NCBI RefSeq assembly: GCF_000264995.1
Contig: NW_006767442.1
Span: 1,066,420 to 1,130,419, forward strand
Direction of reading: 5' to 3'
Source of the DNA: Punctularia strigosozonata HHB-11173 SS5
Lineage: Eukaryota > Basidiomycota > Agaricomycetes > Corticiales > Punctulariaceae
Length of the DNA stretch: 64,000 nt
In this document: positions 1 through 11,158 of the stretch, in pieces
Layout: each line of letters begins with the position of its first letter
Numbering within the stretch: position 1 is the first letter of the stretch
Position numbers and translations under genes: made by a program
Notes under the pieces: generated by a model
Told to the model about the DNA's origin: nothing
Databases searched by the model: none
The model's input: only the letters and a program-made list of their open reading frames with translations

Positions 1-262
1 TGGATACGAGGCCGTCGTAACACGGTCTTGGATGCCTCACTTGTTAATTTTATGGAGAAGCGCGCGGCACTTCAAGTTGGATGCATCCGAGTTTAATTAC
101 AAGATGGGCTTCATGAACATGGTTCTGGCGTGACGAGGTGGACATACATCGCCTTGTCGTTTGGGAAATTGAACAGCCGAGCCATACGGGGAGTATGTAT
201 GAGCATCCGAGACCTAGGCTGTAATCCGGCGGTGCGAAACACTCGAAGCTACTAGCGGCGCA
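1..262. other. Unassigned sequence at window edge
   Basis: No reading frame here shows recognisable protein features on either strand. It lies downstream (on the minus strand) of the carboxylesterase-like remnant. Confidence 0.3.
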
Positions 263-545
263 TCAAAGCCGCCCCAAGAACGCGATCAGGTCGGCATCGC
301 GGAGGCCAGTGTCGACCATATCGAGCGTCGAATTGTCCGACACAGCAATCGCATTGCCATGGGCGAAGGGTTTCCAGTTTCGCACATATCCGCTACCACA
401 TGTCAAGAGGTTTGAGTGCCCACCACGAGTATCAGGAGATGTCTTCGATAGCCACTAGCCGAGGGCAGGTATCCCCAAAGTTAGAGACATTCGGGCTAGG
501 AACAATTGGACAGGGTTCGGGCAGTTTCCATCGTGCTAACCGGAT
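263..545 (-). pseudogene. Carboxylesterase-like gene remnant (two exon-like blocks)
   Basis: Two minus-strand blocks read like coding sequence. The first (about 545 to 425) contains RWKLPEP followed by NVSNFGDTCPRL, which resembles the N-terminal region of type B carboxylesterases, where a GDLRF-PP motif is followed by FGPACPQ. The second (about 395 to 263) contains NWKPFAHGNAIAV and ends in a TGA stop at 265-263, preceded by an acceptor-like TAG. The large catalytic middle of a carboxylesterase (GESAG elbow, Glu, His) is missing between them, and the first block runs into a stop after IEDIS. I read this as an internally deleted pseudogene. The family call rests on one short motif, and the blocks could instead belong to different genes. 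Confidence 0.3.
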
Positions 546-1329
546 GCGCACACCTCGTCGGGAAATGACGAGAATATTGTTCACGGCGCGATCGTCCAGC
601 CGCGGGTTTGGGCGGCGATGGGCCCTGTGGGGCGCGACTGTCGAGAGCCCCCTTCAATTTCGTCGTTGCGCCCACCCTCTTTGGACGCGGGGGCGCATTC
701 CGCAGCTCGGTAAGGGGCGTTTACACCCACGCGACGCCAACCGAGATGGAGCGCTGTGATGAACACAATTTCGCAAGGAGAACCAAGGTACGAGTATGAC
801 AAGCTATTTGCGCGTCCCGCTCATGCGATGATCGGGGTGGAAAGAGGAGGGGCAGGCAGACGCGGCCGCTCGAGGGTGTGGTGAGGAGAGTGGCCTGAAC
901 GAGCTTGAAGGCGGTTGGAGCGTGGGCATTCGCACGGTTCCTTCGCTGAGAACTTGGTGCACTCGCCTGCGACATCCTGTGTGCTTTCCTCCCATCCTTT
1001 CCAGGGAGCGCGGAGATCCATGCCGGCCAGCGACCGCTCCCGATAGTCCGGGCTCTTCTTCGTGAGCAAGTGCCTCGATGCGTCACGGTCGGGTTCCATG
1101 ATAGCGGGCGTGGAATCACCTCGGAGCCTGTGTTCCCGTAGGTATAAACACTTCGGCAATTCTCTGGAGGATGCGCATCTCCTTCAAGCTCCATAGATTC
1201 TGAGCGTTCCAGTCAAGTCTCGCCCACGTTCCGTTGTGCTTAATTGCACCCAACGGCCCCTCAAACCGGTCGCGCATTCCTCCGTTCACGTCTTCCCCGT
1301 TTCTCCATCTCGAGGCCTCTCCTCTGGTC
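546..1329. other. Intergenic, upstream of the TmpA-like gene
   Basis: Several overlapping short open frames occur on both strands, but none has splice-consistent extensions or a recognisable domain. An in-frame ATG at 1234 could extend the next gene by 32 residues. Confidence 0.35.
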
Positions 1330-3623
1330 ATGTCCGCTCCTACCCATCTACCTGACCCCGAGACGGGGCTCATGGACCGCGAGGCGCCGCTCGCATCGCC
1401 CCCGAGCTCGCGTTCGCATTCGACCTCGGGAGCGTCGACGCCCACCCTTAATTCGTCCACGCTCAACATCACCCCATTGAAGTCCCCCGCAGAGGAACGT
1501 ACACTTTCCCTGAAGGATAGCATGCCGCAGATGGGGGAAAAGACAGACGAGGTGTCGAAGTCGAAAAAGGAATTTTCTACCGCTGTCATCCCTTCCTCTC
1601 CTCGACCAGCCAAGCCACGAATCAAGATCAGCCGATGGGTTAGGTTCCAACTCTGGTTCAACACCTATCGGTAGGTCATTCGTGTGGGGATTATCCTTAT
1701 GATGCTAACAACAATGACAGGAAATTCTTTACATTCATCGTCACTTTGAATGGAGTCGGCCTCTTCCTTGCCGCCTTTAACATCTGGGAGTATCCAAGAA
1801 GATACACCGGCGCTCTCGTACTGGGCAACCTGTTGTTTGCGATTCTTATGAGGAACGAGCTCTTCGGACGTGTTTTGTACCTGATCATAAACAAGTGTTT
1901 CGCCAAGGTTCGTCGTCATAATATATAGCGAGGCGACTGCTGACTCCTCCTGCAGTGGACACCATTATGGTGGCGGCTAGGCTGTACCTCTGTGTTGCAA
2001 CACCTCGGCGGAATTCACTCAGGATGCGCATCGTCCGGTTTCGCATGGCTCATCTTCCGTGTCGTTCTTATCTTCATCGACCACAAGGCGAGTGGACTAT
2101 GGCGCGCTCCATGTGCTAGAAACTCTTCTTACCGTCTATGCCGTAGGATAACCACGACGCCGTCCTCGTCATGGGGGTCATTACCAACATTGCTGTCGCT
2201 GTCAGCATCGCTAGCGCTTTCCCCTGGGTTCGCAACACGCACCATAAGTAAGGGCTCCGCACCGTGTAACTGTTCTCTGCTAACCTTGAGAACAGCGTGT
2301 TCGAGCGCCACCACAGATTCATTGGCTGGTGAGTTCGAGCCCATATCCGGACACTTCTCCTGGACCGTTGTTAACCCGTACTTTTGATAGGCTCGGCCTT
2401 GCCTCAAGTAAGTAGTAGCTTCTCATCCGAAGCTCCGGCTACTTCGTCGGCGATCGCTCTCGTCGCTGAATCGATGAGATTCCGCTGCGCGTGGCGATAC
2501 GGCTTCACATGCGCGTGCTGTGCCCGTCCATTCTTCTCACATTCTGCCCTTGCTCCGGTCGCTCTCTCTCATGCCCGCAGTTGCTGACCGTATCTTTACT
2601 CGTGTTTACAGCATGGGTGTTTGTCGTGCTTGGTGACAGTTACGACCTCGAGAAACACGCATGGAATCCCGATGGCGTGCGGGTCCTGCGCCAGCAAGAC
2701 TTCTGGTACGCGTTTGGTATGACTGTCTTGTGAGTTATCGATTAGTTTTTCGTAACGCTTCATTGACTAACAAACGCTCCTTAGCATTCTCATCCCCTGG
2801 TGCACCGTTCGGGAAGTCCCCGTCGATGTTGAATTGGTACGTCCTGGCCTGAAACCATTGCCAATGCCGGTTAAGCTTTGCCTCTGCCTTCCCAGCCGTC
2901 GCCCAAGGTTGCGGTACTGCGCTTCGAACGTGGGATGCAGCAGGGACTGTTGTCTCGAATTTCCCGCTCATCGATCATGGAGTATCACGCATTCGGCATC
3001 GTCTCTGAGGGCGTCCACGCGAAGTATCACTACCTGATCTGCGGCGTGCAAGGCGATTTCACCCGGGGCCTCGTAAATAATCCTCCCACCCACATCTGGA
3101 CCCGACAGCTCAAGGTAACGCCTACTTATATCTATTCGTGCACATCTTGCCATACTGACCCCTGCTGTTCAGTTCGCTGGGGTTTCTCATACCTCCACTC
3201 TATACAAGCGTGGCATCCGAGTGTGCACTGGGACGGGCCTCGGTGCCGCCCTGTCCACATGCCTACAGAGCCCCAACTGGTATCTAATCTGGATTGGCTC
3301 TGACCAAGAGGTACGAGGTGTCCAGACCGTGCCATTACCTCCCTCGACTGACCAGCGCCCCGGTTCTCTCCTCACCATAGAAAACCTTCGGACCGACCAT
3401 TACCGGCCTCATTCGCAACAACCTGGGACCTGAGCGTGTCTGCCTGTGGGACTCCAAGGCGCGCGGCGGCCGCCCCGATGTCCTGAAGCTTGTCAAAGAC
3501 GCCTACCGGGACTGGGACGCCGAGGTCGTCTTCATCACCTCCAACTTCCACGGCAACAAGGAAATCATGGAGGGCTGCAAGGCGGCCGGCATCCCAGCCT
3601 TCGGCACCCTCTGGGACTTCTGA
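1330..3623 (+). CDS. tmpA: TmpA-like integral membrane FAD/NAD-binding oxidoreductase
   Basis: Eleven exons (1330-1670, 1721-1907, 1956-2087, 2147-2247, 2296-2328, 2391-2407, 2612-2729, 2785-2836, 2896-3114, 3173-3310, 3381-3623) sum to exactly 527 codons. The first ~100 residues are Ser/Pro/Thr-rich and probably cytosolic. Then come membrane segments with landmarks NIWEYPRRYTGALVLGN, FERHHRFIGW and VILGD-type DSYDLEKHAWNPD, and a soluble C-terminal half with CTGTGLGAALS and NWYLIWIGSDQE typical of ferredoxin-reductase-like nucleotide binding, ending IPAFGTLWDF. This is the architecture of Aspergillus nidulans TmpA, a transmembrane flavoprotein that regulates conidiation; related domains occur in NRPS-like membrane proteins. 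Intron 3 (2088-2146) is a GC-AG intron, and exon 6 is only 17 bases. The upstream in-frame ATG at 1234 is an alternative start. Confidence 0.85.
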
Positions 3624-4073
3624 GGTTAGACGGGGATACATAACCGGAGAAATCTTGACGACGGATAACAACAACTTGCAATCGCCCATGGGAGCTGTAC
3701 GGGCCCCAGCCGGGAGGCAGTCATTGGGAACACTCGCAGCCTCCAGCATCGCCTGGCAGCGCTAACTTCAGCGGCATATACTACCTTCTTACCTGTAGTG
3801 TAGCAAATTCCACACGTGTACGTAGGTACCGGTGGAGTGTATGCGTCTAGCAATGTATTATTTTCCCTGTTTTCAGTTTGTCCCGTCCGCTCTACTCTGT
3901 CGCGTTTTTCCACATCACTGTTGGCTTCAAAGCAATTGCGTCTTTCCCCGGGAAGGAGCAGTATGAACAAGCGGTAGAAGACATGGTCAATAACTGACGG
4001 GCTGAGAGCGATGTTACGGTCCTCATACTTAGCTCCCCATCGCCCGTTGTGGCTTTCCTGTGCACCGTCTTCG
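3624..4073. other. Intergenic between TmpA-like gene and REX2
   Basis: No supported gene. It holds the 3' region of the TmpA-like gene and the promoter side of REX2. Confidence 0.4.
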
Positions 4074-5281
4074 ATGCTACGAGCTCTACCTCACTTTGGG
4101 CGGCTCCTGTCTGGCTCGAGACTCTTCCACAACTCATACGCGGGTATACTACGAAGTGCTGCGCGGAACATGGCGACGTCTTGGGTGCCGAGACCTATGG
4201 ACTTCAAAGCCGGGCCTATGGTATGGATCGACTGCGAGATGACGGGTCTCGATCCGAAGAAGGACAAAATTATGGAGATTGCTGTATGTCGCACTTCCGC
4301 CATGCGTCAAAGCAACGTCGGGCATCCTTGACGGGCTTGCTAGGTTATAATCACGAATGGTGACCTTCAATTGGTTGACGATGGCGTCGAATACGTGGTG
4401 TACGTGGAAAAGGAATCGCTCGACGGGTTAGTACTTGTCATGCATTGGTCCATACGACTCCCTCAGCGAGAAAACCTATAGAATGGACGAGTGGTGTACA
4501 AATCAGCATGGGAAGGTCAGGTTTTTCGACTGTGCTGCCACCATGCGAAGAAGGACTGAAGGGCATATGCCAGATAGTCAGGCTTAACACATGCATGTCT
4601 AGCCTCTCCACACTCTCGCCAGTGGGTGGCTCAACAGGTCCTTGAGTACATCAAAAAATGGGTACCGGAACGACGCACGGCCGTCCTAGCTGGGAACTCT
4701 GTGCATGCCGACCGGGCCTTTCTCGTCGAAGAGATGCCTGAAGTTGTGGATTGGCTTCACTACCGGTATGCTCTCTCTCACGATCGTGCAAGGCTTGAGC
4801 ACTAAGTTTAGCAGCATCGTAGGTCCGTTGCATCGTCGAACTTCTCCGACAATGGCTGATTCTTGAGGGGCAGACGTGTCTTCAATAAAGGTAAAAGGGT
4901 GCCATTACCTGTCGTACGCGTCTCTGACACTTACACAGGAAGTAGTGCGCCGATGGTATCCCAAGGCCGGCTTGACCTATCGATACGCGGCAGCAGATAG
5001 TCGGCATCGGTATGAACGTTGATCGTCTATTCTAATCACCCCCCTGATATCACAAAAATTCAGGGCATTGGATGATATCAAGGGCTCTATAAGAGGTGGT
5101 TGCCATTACATCATGGTTATGTTTGCACGCGTACTTATTTGAGGAACGTCCAGAGCTACAATGGTATCGCGAGAATGTATTTGTCCCTGCGACTGCCCTC
5201 AATTCGCCACCCACCCTATCCACCGCGACGAAGGTTCTCGAAGAGTTGGACGGGGACGCGCTCAAAGTCCCGCCCAAGTGA
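4074..5281 (+). CDS. REX2: Oligoribonuclease (REXO2/Orn family 3'-5' exonuclease), mitochondrial
   Basis: Nine exons (4074-4283, 4344-4426, 4482-4515, 4578-4765, 4812-4822, 4874-4890, 4939-5009, 5064-5095, 5154-5281) join to 258 codons exactly. The product degrades very short RNA oligonucleotides left by other nucleases, mainly in mitochondria. The DEDDh active site is visible: WIDCEMTG supplies the first Asp and Glu, GNSVHADRAF the next Asp, and HRALDD the final His and Asp. The first ~32 residues after the ATG at 4074 are rich in Arg, Leu and Ser and lack acidic residues, like a mitochondrial presequence. A second ATG at 4170 starts just before the nuclease domain and could give a cytosolic form. 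Two microexons (11 and 17 bases) encode the conserved IVDVSSIK stretch. Another in-frame ATG at 4011 is possible. Confidence 0.9.
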
Positions 5282-5410
5282 GGACGAATCCGCAACCGCA
5301 CGGGGAACGACTTTCGTATTTCTTAACTACCACTTAGGCCTATGGATTCCTCGTATGCTATCCGGACCCCTCGCTAGGCATTAATGTATCGCTTCTCTAA
5401 TTGCGCATGC

Positions 5411-6644
5411 CTATTTGAATTCGCCAACCAGATCTTTGCCGTGGCCGGTAGTGAGGTAATCCCGAAGGTTCGTTAGCGCCCTAATCTCCATCTTCTTCTG
5501 CGAGTCCTGTGTCTCCGTTCCCAAATGCGGGAGCAGTGTGATGTTTGGGAATTCGAGCAGGCGTGGGTTCACCTCCGGTTCATTCGGGAAGACATCGAGC
5601 CCGACGGATGCAAGCTACAACAAAATGAGCGACCTCTTCAGACAATCACGCAGATATACTCTCTGAACACACTCACATGGCCGTCTTCCAATGCTCGAAT
5701 CATCGCCTGTTCGTCGATGACCTTGCCACGCGCAGTGTTGACGATGACGGATCCCCTCTTCAAGGCCCTGATCTCCTTCTCGCCCACAAGGCCCTCCGTC
5801 TGTTTGTTCAACGGCACATGCACGCTCAACACGTCCGTCTGCTTGAGGAACTCTTGGATATCGCCCACGTACTCGGCCCACTCCGGGGCTTCCGCGGAGG
5901 GCTTGCGGTTATGATATATGACGCGCATCGGGAATGCATGGCACAATTCCGCAAGGCGTCCGCCAATTCCGCCCATGCCGAGGACGCCGAGTGTACGTCC
6001 TGTAAGGTCGTGCGTCGCAGCAGACGAAACCTCGGATTTCCACTTGCCCGCACGCAAGCTACGCTCGCCTCGCGCGAACTGGCGCAAGGTGGAGATGACG
6101 AGGTAGAGAGCAGTTGTCGCCGTTGCGTCGTCCACGGCTCCCGGAGTATTAGAGACCTTGATACCTGGATATCTATCAAATGCGGTGCTGCCTGAGATAC
6201 GCAAAGTACTCGTACCCTTCTCTTTGCATGCCGCAACGTCGATCTGGTCGTACCCGGCTCCATTGTGGGCGATCCATTTCACGCTGGGTGCGAGAGCAGC
6301 GATGATTTCCTTGTCAAAAATTCCAATGCGGTCCGCAGAGACGTTATGCCGGTAAACACCGATAATGCCTTCGTACTTTCCGCCAGGCTGAAAGCCCTTC
6401 AAGAAATCTGCTCTGTCGGGCGAATCCATGCGCTGGACACGATCACATATGGGCATCAGCCTTTAGTAAATTCCGAGAACAGAGACGTACGACAACGTCA
6501 GCTAGGCCCTGAAACATATCTTTAGCCTCGGCATCCGCCCAGACAAGATCACCTTGACGGCAAGACCAAAAGTCAGATAATTGTTTATGTTAGTCGCTCC
6601 TCTAGCACGAGGGACGCACCACAGATCAATACCCTGTGTGTCAT
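5411..6644 (-). CDS. D-2-hydroxyacid dehydrogenase (NAD(P)-dependent glyoxylate/hydroxypyruvate reductase type)
   Basis: Four exons (6644-6620, 6552-6491, 6432-5677, 5614-5411) join to 349 codons exactly. The enzyme reduces 2-ketoacids such as glyoxylate or hydroxypyruvate with NAD(P)H. Evidence: a Rossmann motif GVLGMGGIGGRLAE, the catalytic Arg in NTARGKVID, the Glu in LDVFPNEP, and the catalytic His in LLPHLGTET. HNGAGYDQIDV and NTPGAVDDATA are also typical of the family. The start is the ATG in a 25-base first exon encoding MTHRVLIC, which continues directly into the family's GDLVWAD start. Length matches fungal GOR1-like proteins. The exact substrate cannot be read from sequence. Confidence 0.9.
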
Positions 6645-7418
6645 GATAAAATATCGGAGAGGTCAAGGGAGTAGGAGACAGGTTGTGTTGATATCCTTGG
6701 GACGAGACATCGATGACCAGAGTGACATGGACGCTCGGGCCGGAGCCCCGGCTCACCTTAGATCCCCCTGACCCTGGCCTCGAAACCTGGGGGCCAGGCC
6801 AATGAACGGATTGCATGTTCTGGCACGCAGGACGTGCCCCGTAACATTCGATCGGTTCCCCAAGGGGGTCAGCAGATCCGTGGATTATGGCATACGACGA
6901 TACCACGCGTTGAGCTGACATATCGAAGATAGCTGACGGGAAACCTGATCACCGAGTTTGCGCTGTAATGTATATGTTCATTGACCACGAGTGGAACTTG
7001 AAGCCGAGCGATAAGCGGAAGACTGAGATTCTCATATCCAGAACTTCAGAAGATTCATCATGGGTCAGCCGTCCGTCGAAGGTATTGCGGGTCGTCGGTG
7101 GTGGCGGTGCGCCCCGCTGACCGTCGACGCTCAGGGGCTTGCTCATAACACTGATCAGGAAAGTGGAGAGTTGGCCGCTATAGATCTCTCGGCCGGAAGA
7201 CGACATGAATGGCGGTAATATCGACCGAATAGGGTCAGGATTGTATGCAGAAGTTCAGGCACTGATCGAGGTTCGCAGAGTCTGTGCACGGCCCCGCGAA
7301 ACGTTCTCTCAAGAAACGATGGGGTTGCGTCTCTCAGATAGGGACACTTGTGGTGCACCAGGACTAAACGGAAAACATGCCTATTAGCTCAACAAGGCCG
7401 TGTAGATTATCGACGGCT
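6645..7418. other. Intergenic, no gene seen
   Basis: Short frames occur on both strands but none joins to a recognisable exon series. It contains the upstream region of the dehydrogenase gene. Confidence 0.4.
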
Positions 7419-8640
7419 CACCCGAAGTCTGGAGTGCCTCCGAGCGTCGCGAAAGCGTCCCGGATATAGTTGGTAGGCATGATGCCTTCAGCGAACCCTC
7501 CGTCCCATTGAGTGAGGATCCCTTCAACCAACTACATTACAACGTTGTACAGGTTTCGAAGGGATGTTTCGGAAACACCAGAATCGGCGAATATGAGGTT
7601 GTCCAGGACGCTCTGGTCTATCAATCTGCATCATATATTTGCCAGTTTCTAGTGCGGAAGGTGGACGCACCAGGTCAGGGTCGGTCAGAAGTAGACAGCA
7701 AACGCATCACTGTGGAGAAAGAACTCCATAAGTGTGGCTCCGAACTTGCGGAGGTCCGCACTCACGTATGACACGGTCGAAATCTATCTTACCTGCCTTC
7801 GCTGTGCGCGCATGAGCGCTGCCAACGAACCACTGCTCTCTTGTGCTGTCGCGCAATGCCGTCCAGTCCCATTCATGATGGCCATCACGTATCAATCGAA
7901 AATTTTCCCGAGAAGAAGGCCGCTGTAATATACGTCCGATGTGACGGCGTCACACTCGACACCGGATGGTGGAACTAAAGCTGCATTATACGAGGCACTG
8001 CTACCGAGGTGCCCCAGCACTCGTGCACGATGTGAGTGTCCGCCACAACATCCCTTTGAGCGAAGGAGACAACCTATATGCATAGGTCAACGGTCTGAAG
8101 GTAGAACTAAGCGCCGGACTTCACCGTTTTGCGTAGCGCGTTGTTAAGCTCGAAGACATCGGTCCTGTATACCAACCACCGACACCCGGATTCGTGTCCG
8201 GCTTTTCGATCTCAAACGCAAGATACCCGCCTTGAAATCGGCTCCTGCTTCGCGTGGGTCGATCTCGTGTTGCAATGCGACCTGCACCGCGTAGCGAGCG
8301 ACTGCTATCTCACGGGTTCTCATTCGAACGGGATTTGCGCCCGGCAATGAGAAAGTACGCAGACGTGAGATCGAACTTTGACGAAGATGCGGGGGTATAT
8401 ATAGTGCTGGCGGCGCCGATCTCTACATTACAGGATGTGAACAGCGATTAGTGGCTTGAACGTGCAGTGAGGGTGGACACTCACCAGCTTCTCCTGTGAT
8501 GAGTTGACACAATTCGCAGCGCGTACAATGCGCGCCTGGAAAGAGGAGAGAATTCGGGGATGTTGTGTTCTAACAGGTTGAACTCCCGGATCGTCGTGGC
8601 CTTCGGCAAGAATTATCAATCCAGGGTCGTCTGAGTGTAT
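7419..8640 (-). pseudogene. Purine nucleoside permease (NUP) copy 1, degenerate
   Basis: The minus strand retains, in order, most of a NUP gene: EFNLLEHNIPEFSPL and CELCQLITGEAG (8600-8480), ARYAVQVALQHEIDPRE (about 8310-8240), CDAVTSDVYYSG (about 7960-7920), MNGTGRHCATAQE (about 7880-7830), AGKIDFDRVI (about 7790-7760) and the C-terminus GGTPDFG (about 7440-7420). The frame is broken at least five times: a shift between EFNLLEHN and CELCQL, one after EIDPREAGADFKAG, a TGA just before the MNGTG block, a shift before AGKIDF, and a TAG in the block about 25 codons before the end. No start or signal peptide was found. The copies at 9.7 and 13.3 kb provide the comparison. Confidence 0.85.
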
Positions 8641-9713
8641 GCAGGAAGCAGAATATACACATCATGCTGATAGTAAAATATTAAGGCTTCACAATTCTAT
8701 CCCCGAGTACTTGGGCGCCGCCCCATTCCTCCAGTGGTCACGAATGCACGAGAGCGCGTAGCACACAATAGATATAGAATTGGCATAGTATCGCACTATC
8801 ATGGGCGGCGATTGATTATCCGGGTCGAAGAGCTTCGACAGGAACCAGCGTGATGGTCCGTAACCCTCTGCGACGCACTCTTGGCTTGAATTCCGAAGGT
8901 ACTGTTTGCGAGGGAAAATGTGTAAATCTTAACAGATCATCAGTGGCTGAGCGCCTACCACCTCCCAGGTGGCTGGTGATTGTACTCACCACCGAATCCT
9001 ACCTGAATATCCGAAGCGTCCGGACGAGAGGTTGTATAGGTATCATGACATCACTCACTACCGGGCATTGAGTAAGGCATCTGTTGAAGACGTGCGGTTA
9101 AGTTTTTCTATGAGCGCTTCACAGACACAAGAGGAACATTCACAGCTGCAGGGCCCGGAGGACTTGTAAACCAGTGACGACTGAGCAGTGAGATTCGGCA
9201 GCCTCCGGTGAAATGTCAATGTCGCGTGCTTCATTGAAAAGCTGACAACGTCGAGAGTGTACGACCATGGCGTTCACACACGTACCTGCATCATCACGTT
9301 CATAAGTAACAAAGGTGGTCCTGTTCTACTCAATTGCGCGGAACGCACGAGGTCGCGTTGCAGGCCTACTCTCCCCCACAAACCACCTCAAATCTGAAAA
9401 GGACCAAGACCCAGTCTTCTTCTCGGAAAGCTTGTATATGGGAAGACTTTCACATGCGTTGAGGTGAGTTGCCGACGCTCATTTTCCTTTGCATATGCTG
9501 TTTCTGAATCGTGTAATAAATAGTCTGTGTAGAATAAATCCTAATCGGCGTCGTTACCGACGTCGATGGCGTCCCAGGATCTGTCGATCCTCAGCGCCTA
9601 CGGTATCCCAGTCCCCGCCTTCGGAGCGACACTCCAGTTGAGGCAGCTGTTTTACCCGGGCTGCAACGACTTCGTTCAGCACGCCGCCTCTGTTATCTAT
9701 GATGGAGTGGTCC
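8641..9713. other. Intergenic between NUP copies 1 and 2
   Basis: No supported gene. It may hold the decayed 5' end of NUP copy 1, whose first exon could not be found. Confidence 0.35.
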
Positions 9714-11158
9714 CTACCCGAAGTCGGCTGTGCCACCTAGCGTCTCGAAGATATCGCCGATGTAGTTCGTAGGCTTGATGCCTTTCTCGAACTCGGACTT
9801 CCAGCCAGAAAGGATGCCTTGCACGACCTGGACACCAGCTTTGTATATGTTCGCGAGCGCGATGTCGAAGCCACCCGAGTTCGCCGACACCAAATGGAAT
9901 AAAGGGTCCTCGCCTACGCCGCATAATTCAGCAAAGGAGTACAACGCAACGCATCTAGCTAAGTAGCGCACCAGGGTACGGCCGGTCGAAATTGGAGATC
10001 GTGCGCATGACTGTCGATGTTGTTCAACGATCACACACCCAAGGTAAGGGTCGCACGCGCGAAGTCTCACCGATGATGCGGCTGAAATCGACCATTCCTG
10101 CCTTAGCGCCGCGCAGGAGCGCTTCCAACGAAGCATTGTCCTCTTCAGCCGAGGAGCAGTACTTCGCAGTGCCGTTCGTGACCACCGAGGCGTATATAGC
10201 GAAATTGCTGCTCAGAATGTTTCCGCTGAAGTAGACGTCGGACGTCGTGACGTCGCACTCCTGCACGGAGGGTTTCAAGGTCGCTGGCCCAAAGGACGCG
10301 TTGGCGGCGTAATTGGCACGGTACGACTCCGCGATGTCGCTATCCTCCAGGGTTGCGTTCTGAGCAAAGCTGATGGCCTGCATGTTGGTATCAGATCGCG
10401 CGAATCGATCTGTAGTTCTTCCAGAACAACCTTTTGACGGAGAGCATCGTTCACTTCGAAGGCCTCCGTCCCATACCATGCTCCTGGATTGAACATATTC
10501 GGTGCGTCTGTGTTGAACGCGAAATAACCAGTGCTGACATTGCCTCCAAGCTCCCGAGGGTCGATCTCGTACGAAACACCGAGTTGGACGATGTATCTCG
10601 CAAATCCGACGCTGCCTGTGGTGGTCACGTCCGGAGCTCCACCCGAGATGCCTCCGATGAGGAAGTACGTGGACTTCAAATCAAAGATCGGAGATGCAAC
10701 TAGGAAAGCCACCGTCGTGGCGGCGTTGATCTCTTCAGAACATACGGAACGTGATCAATTCGCGCGCTTGAGTTGTTGGCTGTGTTGTACGTACCGGCTT
10801 CCCCAGTGACAAGCTGGCATATCTCACCGTTCTTCGTGCAGTGCGCCTGAGGGTATAACGGAGCGAACCCAGGAACGGTGATGTTATGCTCCAGCAGGTT
10901 GAACTCCGGAATGCCGTACCAAGCATCTGCTTCAGGTTGGAACTGCGGTCACGGCGGACGGGTTAGAAACGTCTATATCACAACTCCTCCCAACCCCGGA
11001 CTCACCATGCTGAAGATGAACACCTTCGGTTTTATGACATGTCCGGAGTGGCGCTTATCGTTCTGGCCCCGTGCGTCGTGTTCCGCGCTGTCCGGGACTA
11101 ACATGGCAACGGCGAGTGCCGTCCAGGCCAGGAGAAACGCACCCAGTCTTGCTATCAT
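9714..11158 (-). CDS. Purine nucleoside permease (NUP family), copy 2, intact
   Basis: Six exons (11158-11006, 10942-10795, 10732-10431, 10377-10071, 10010-9972, 9913-9714) join to 383 codons. The protein starts with a hydrophobic stretch (LGAFLLAWTALAVAM) that looks like a signal peptide. It then carries family landmarks: KPKVFIFSM, WYGIPEFNLLEHNITVPGF, the FDLKSTYFLIGGISGG block, YGTEAFEVNDALRQK, CDVTTSDVYFSG, YCSSAEEDNASLEAL, MRTISNFDRPYPG, and the end TNYIGDIFETLGGTADFG. The family, known from Candida albicans NUP, takes up purine nucleosides and is related in fold to nucleoside phosphorylases. This is the only undamaged member of the three-copy array. The fourth intron (10061-10011 region) and fifth (9971-9914) are short, and the third has a weak GTTGTT donor. 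Confidence 0.9.

Noticed and set aside
10024-10479. 151-codon minus-strand frame taken as one uninterrupted gene
   Set aside because: It contains NUP exon 4 but runs through a splice acceptor into intron sequence at its 5' end and through the donor at its 3' end.
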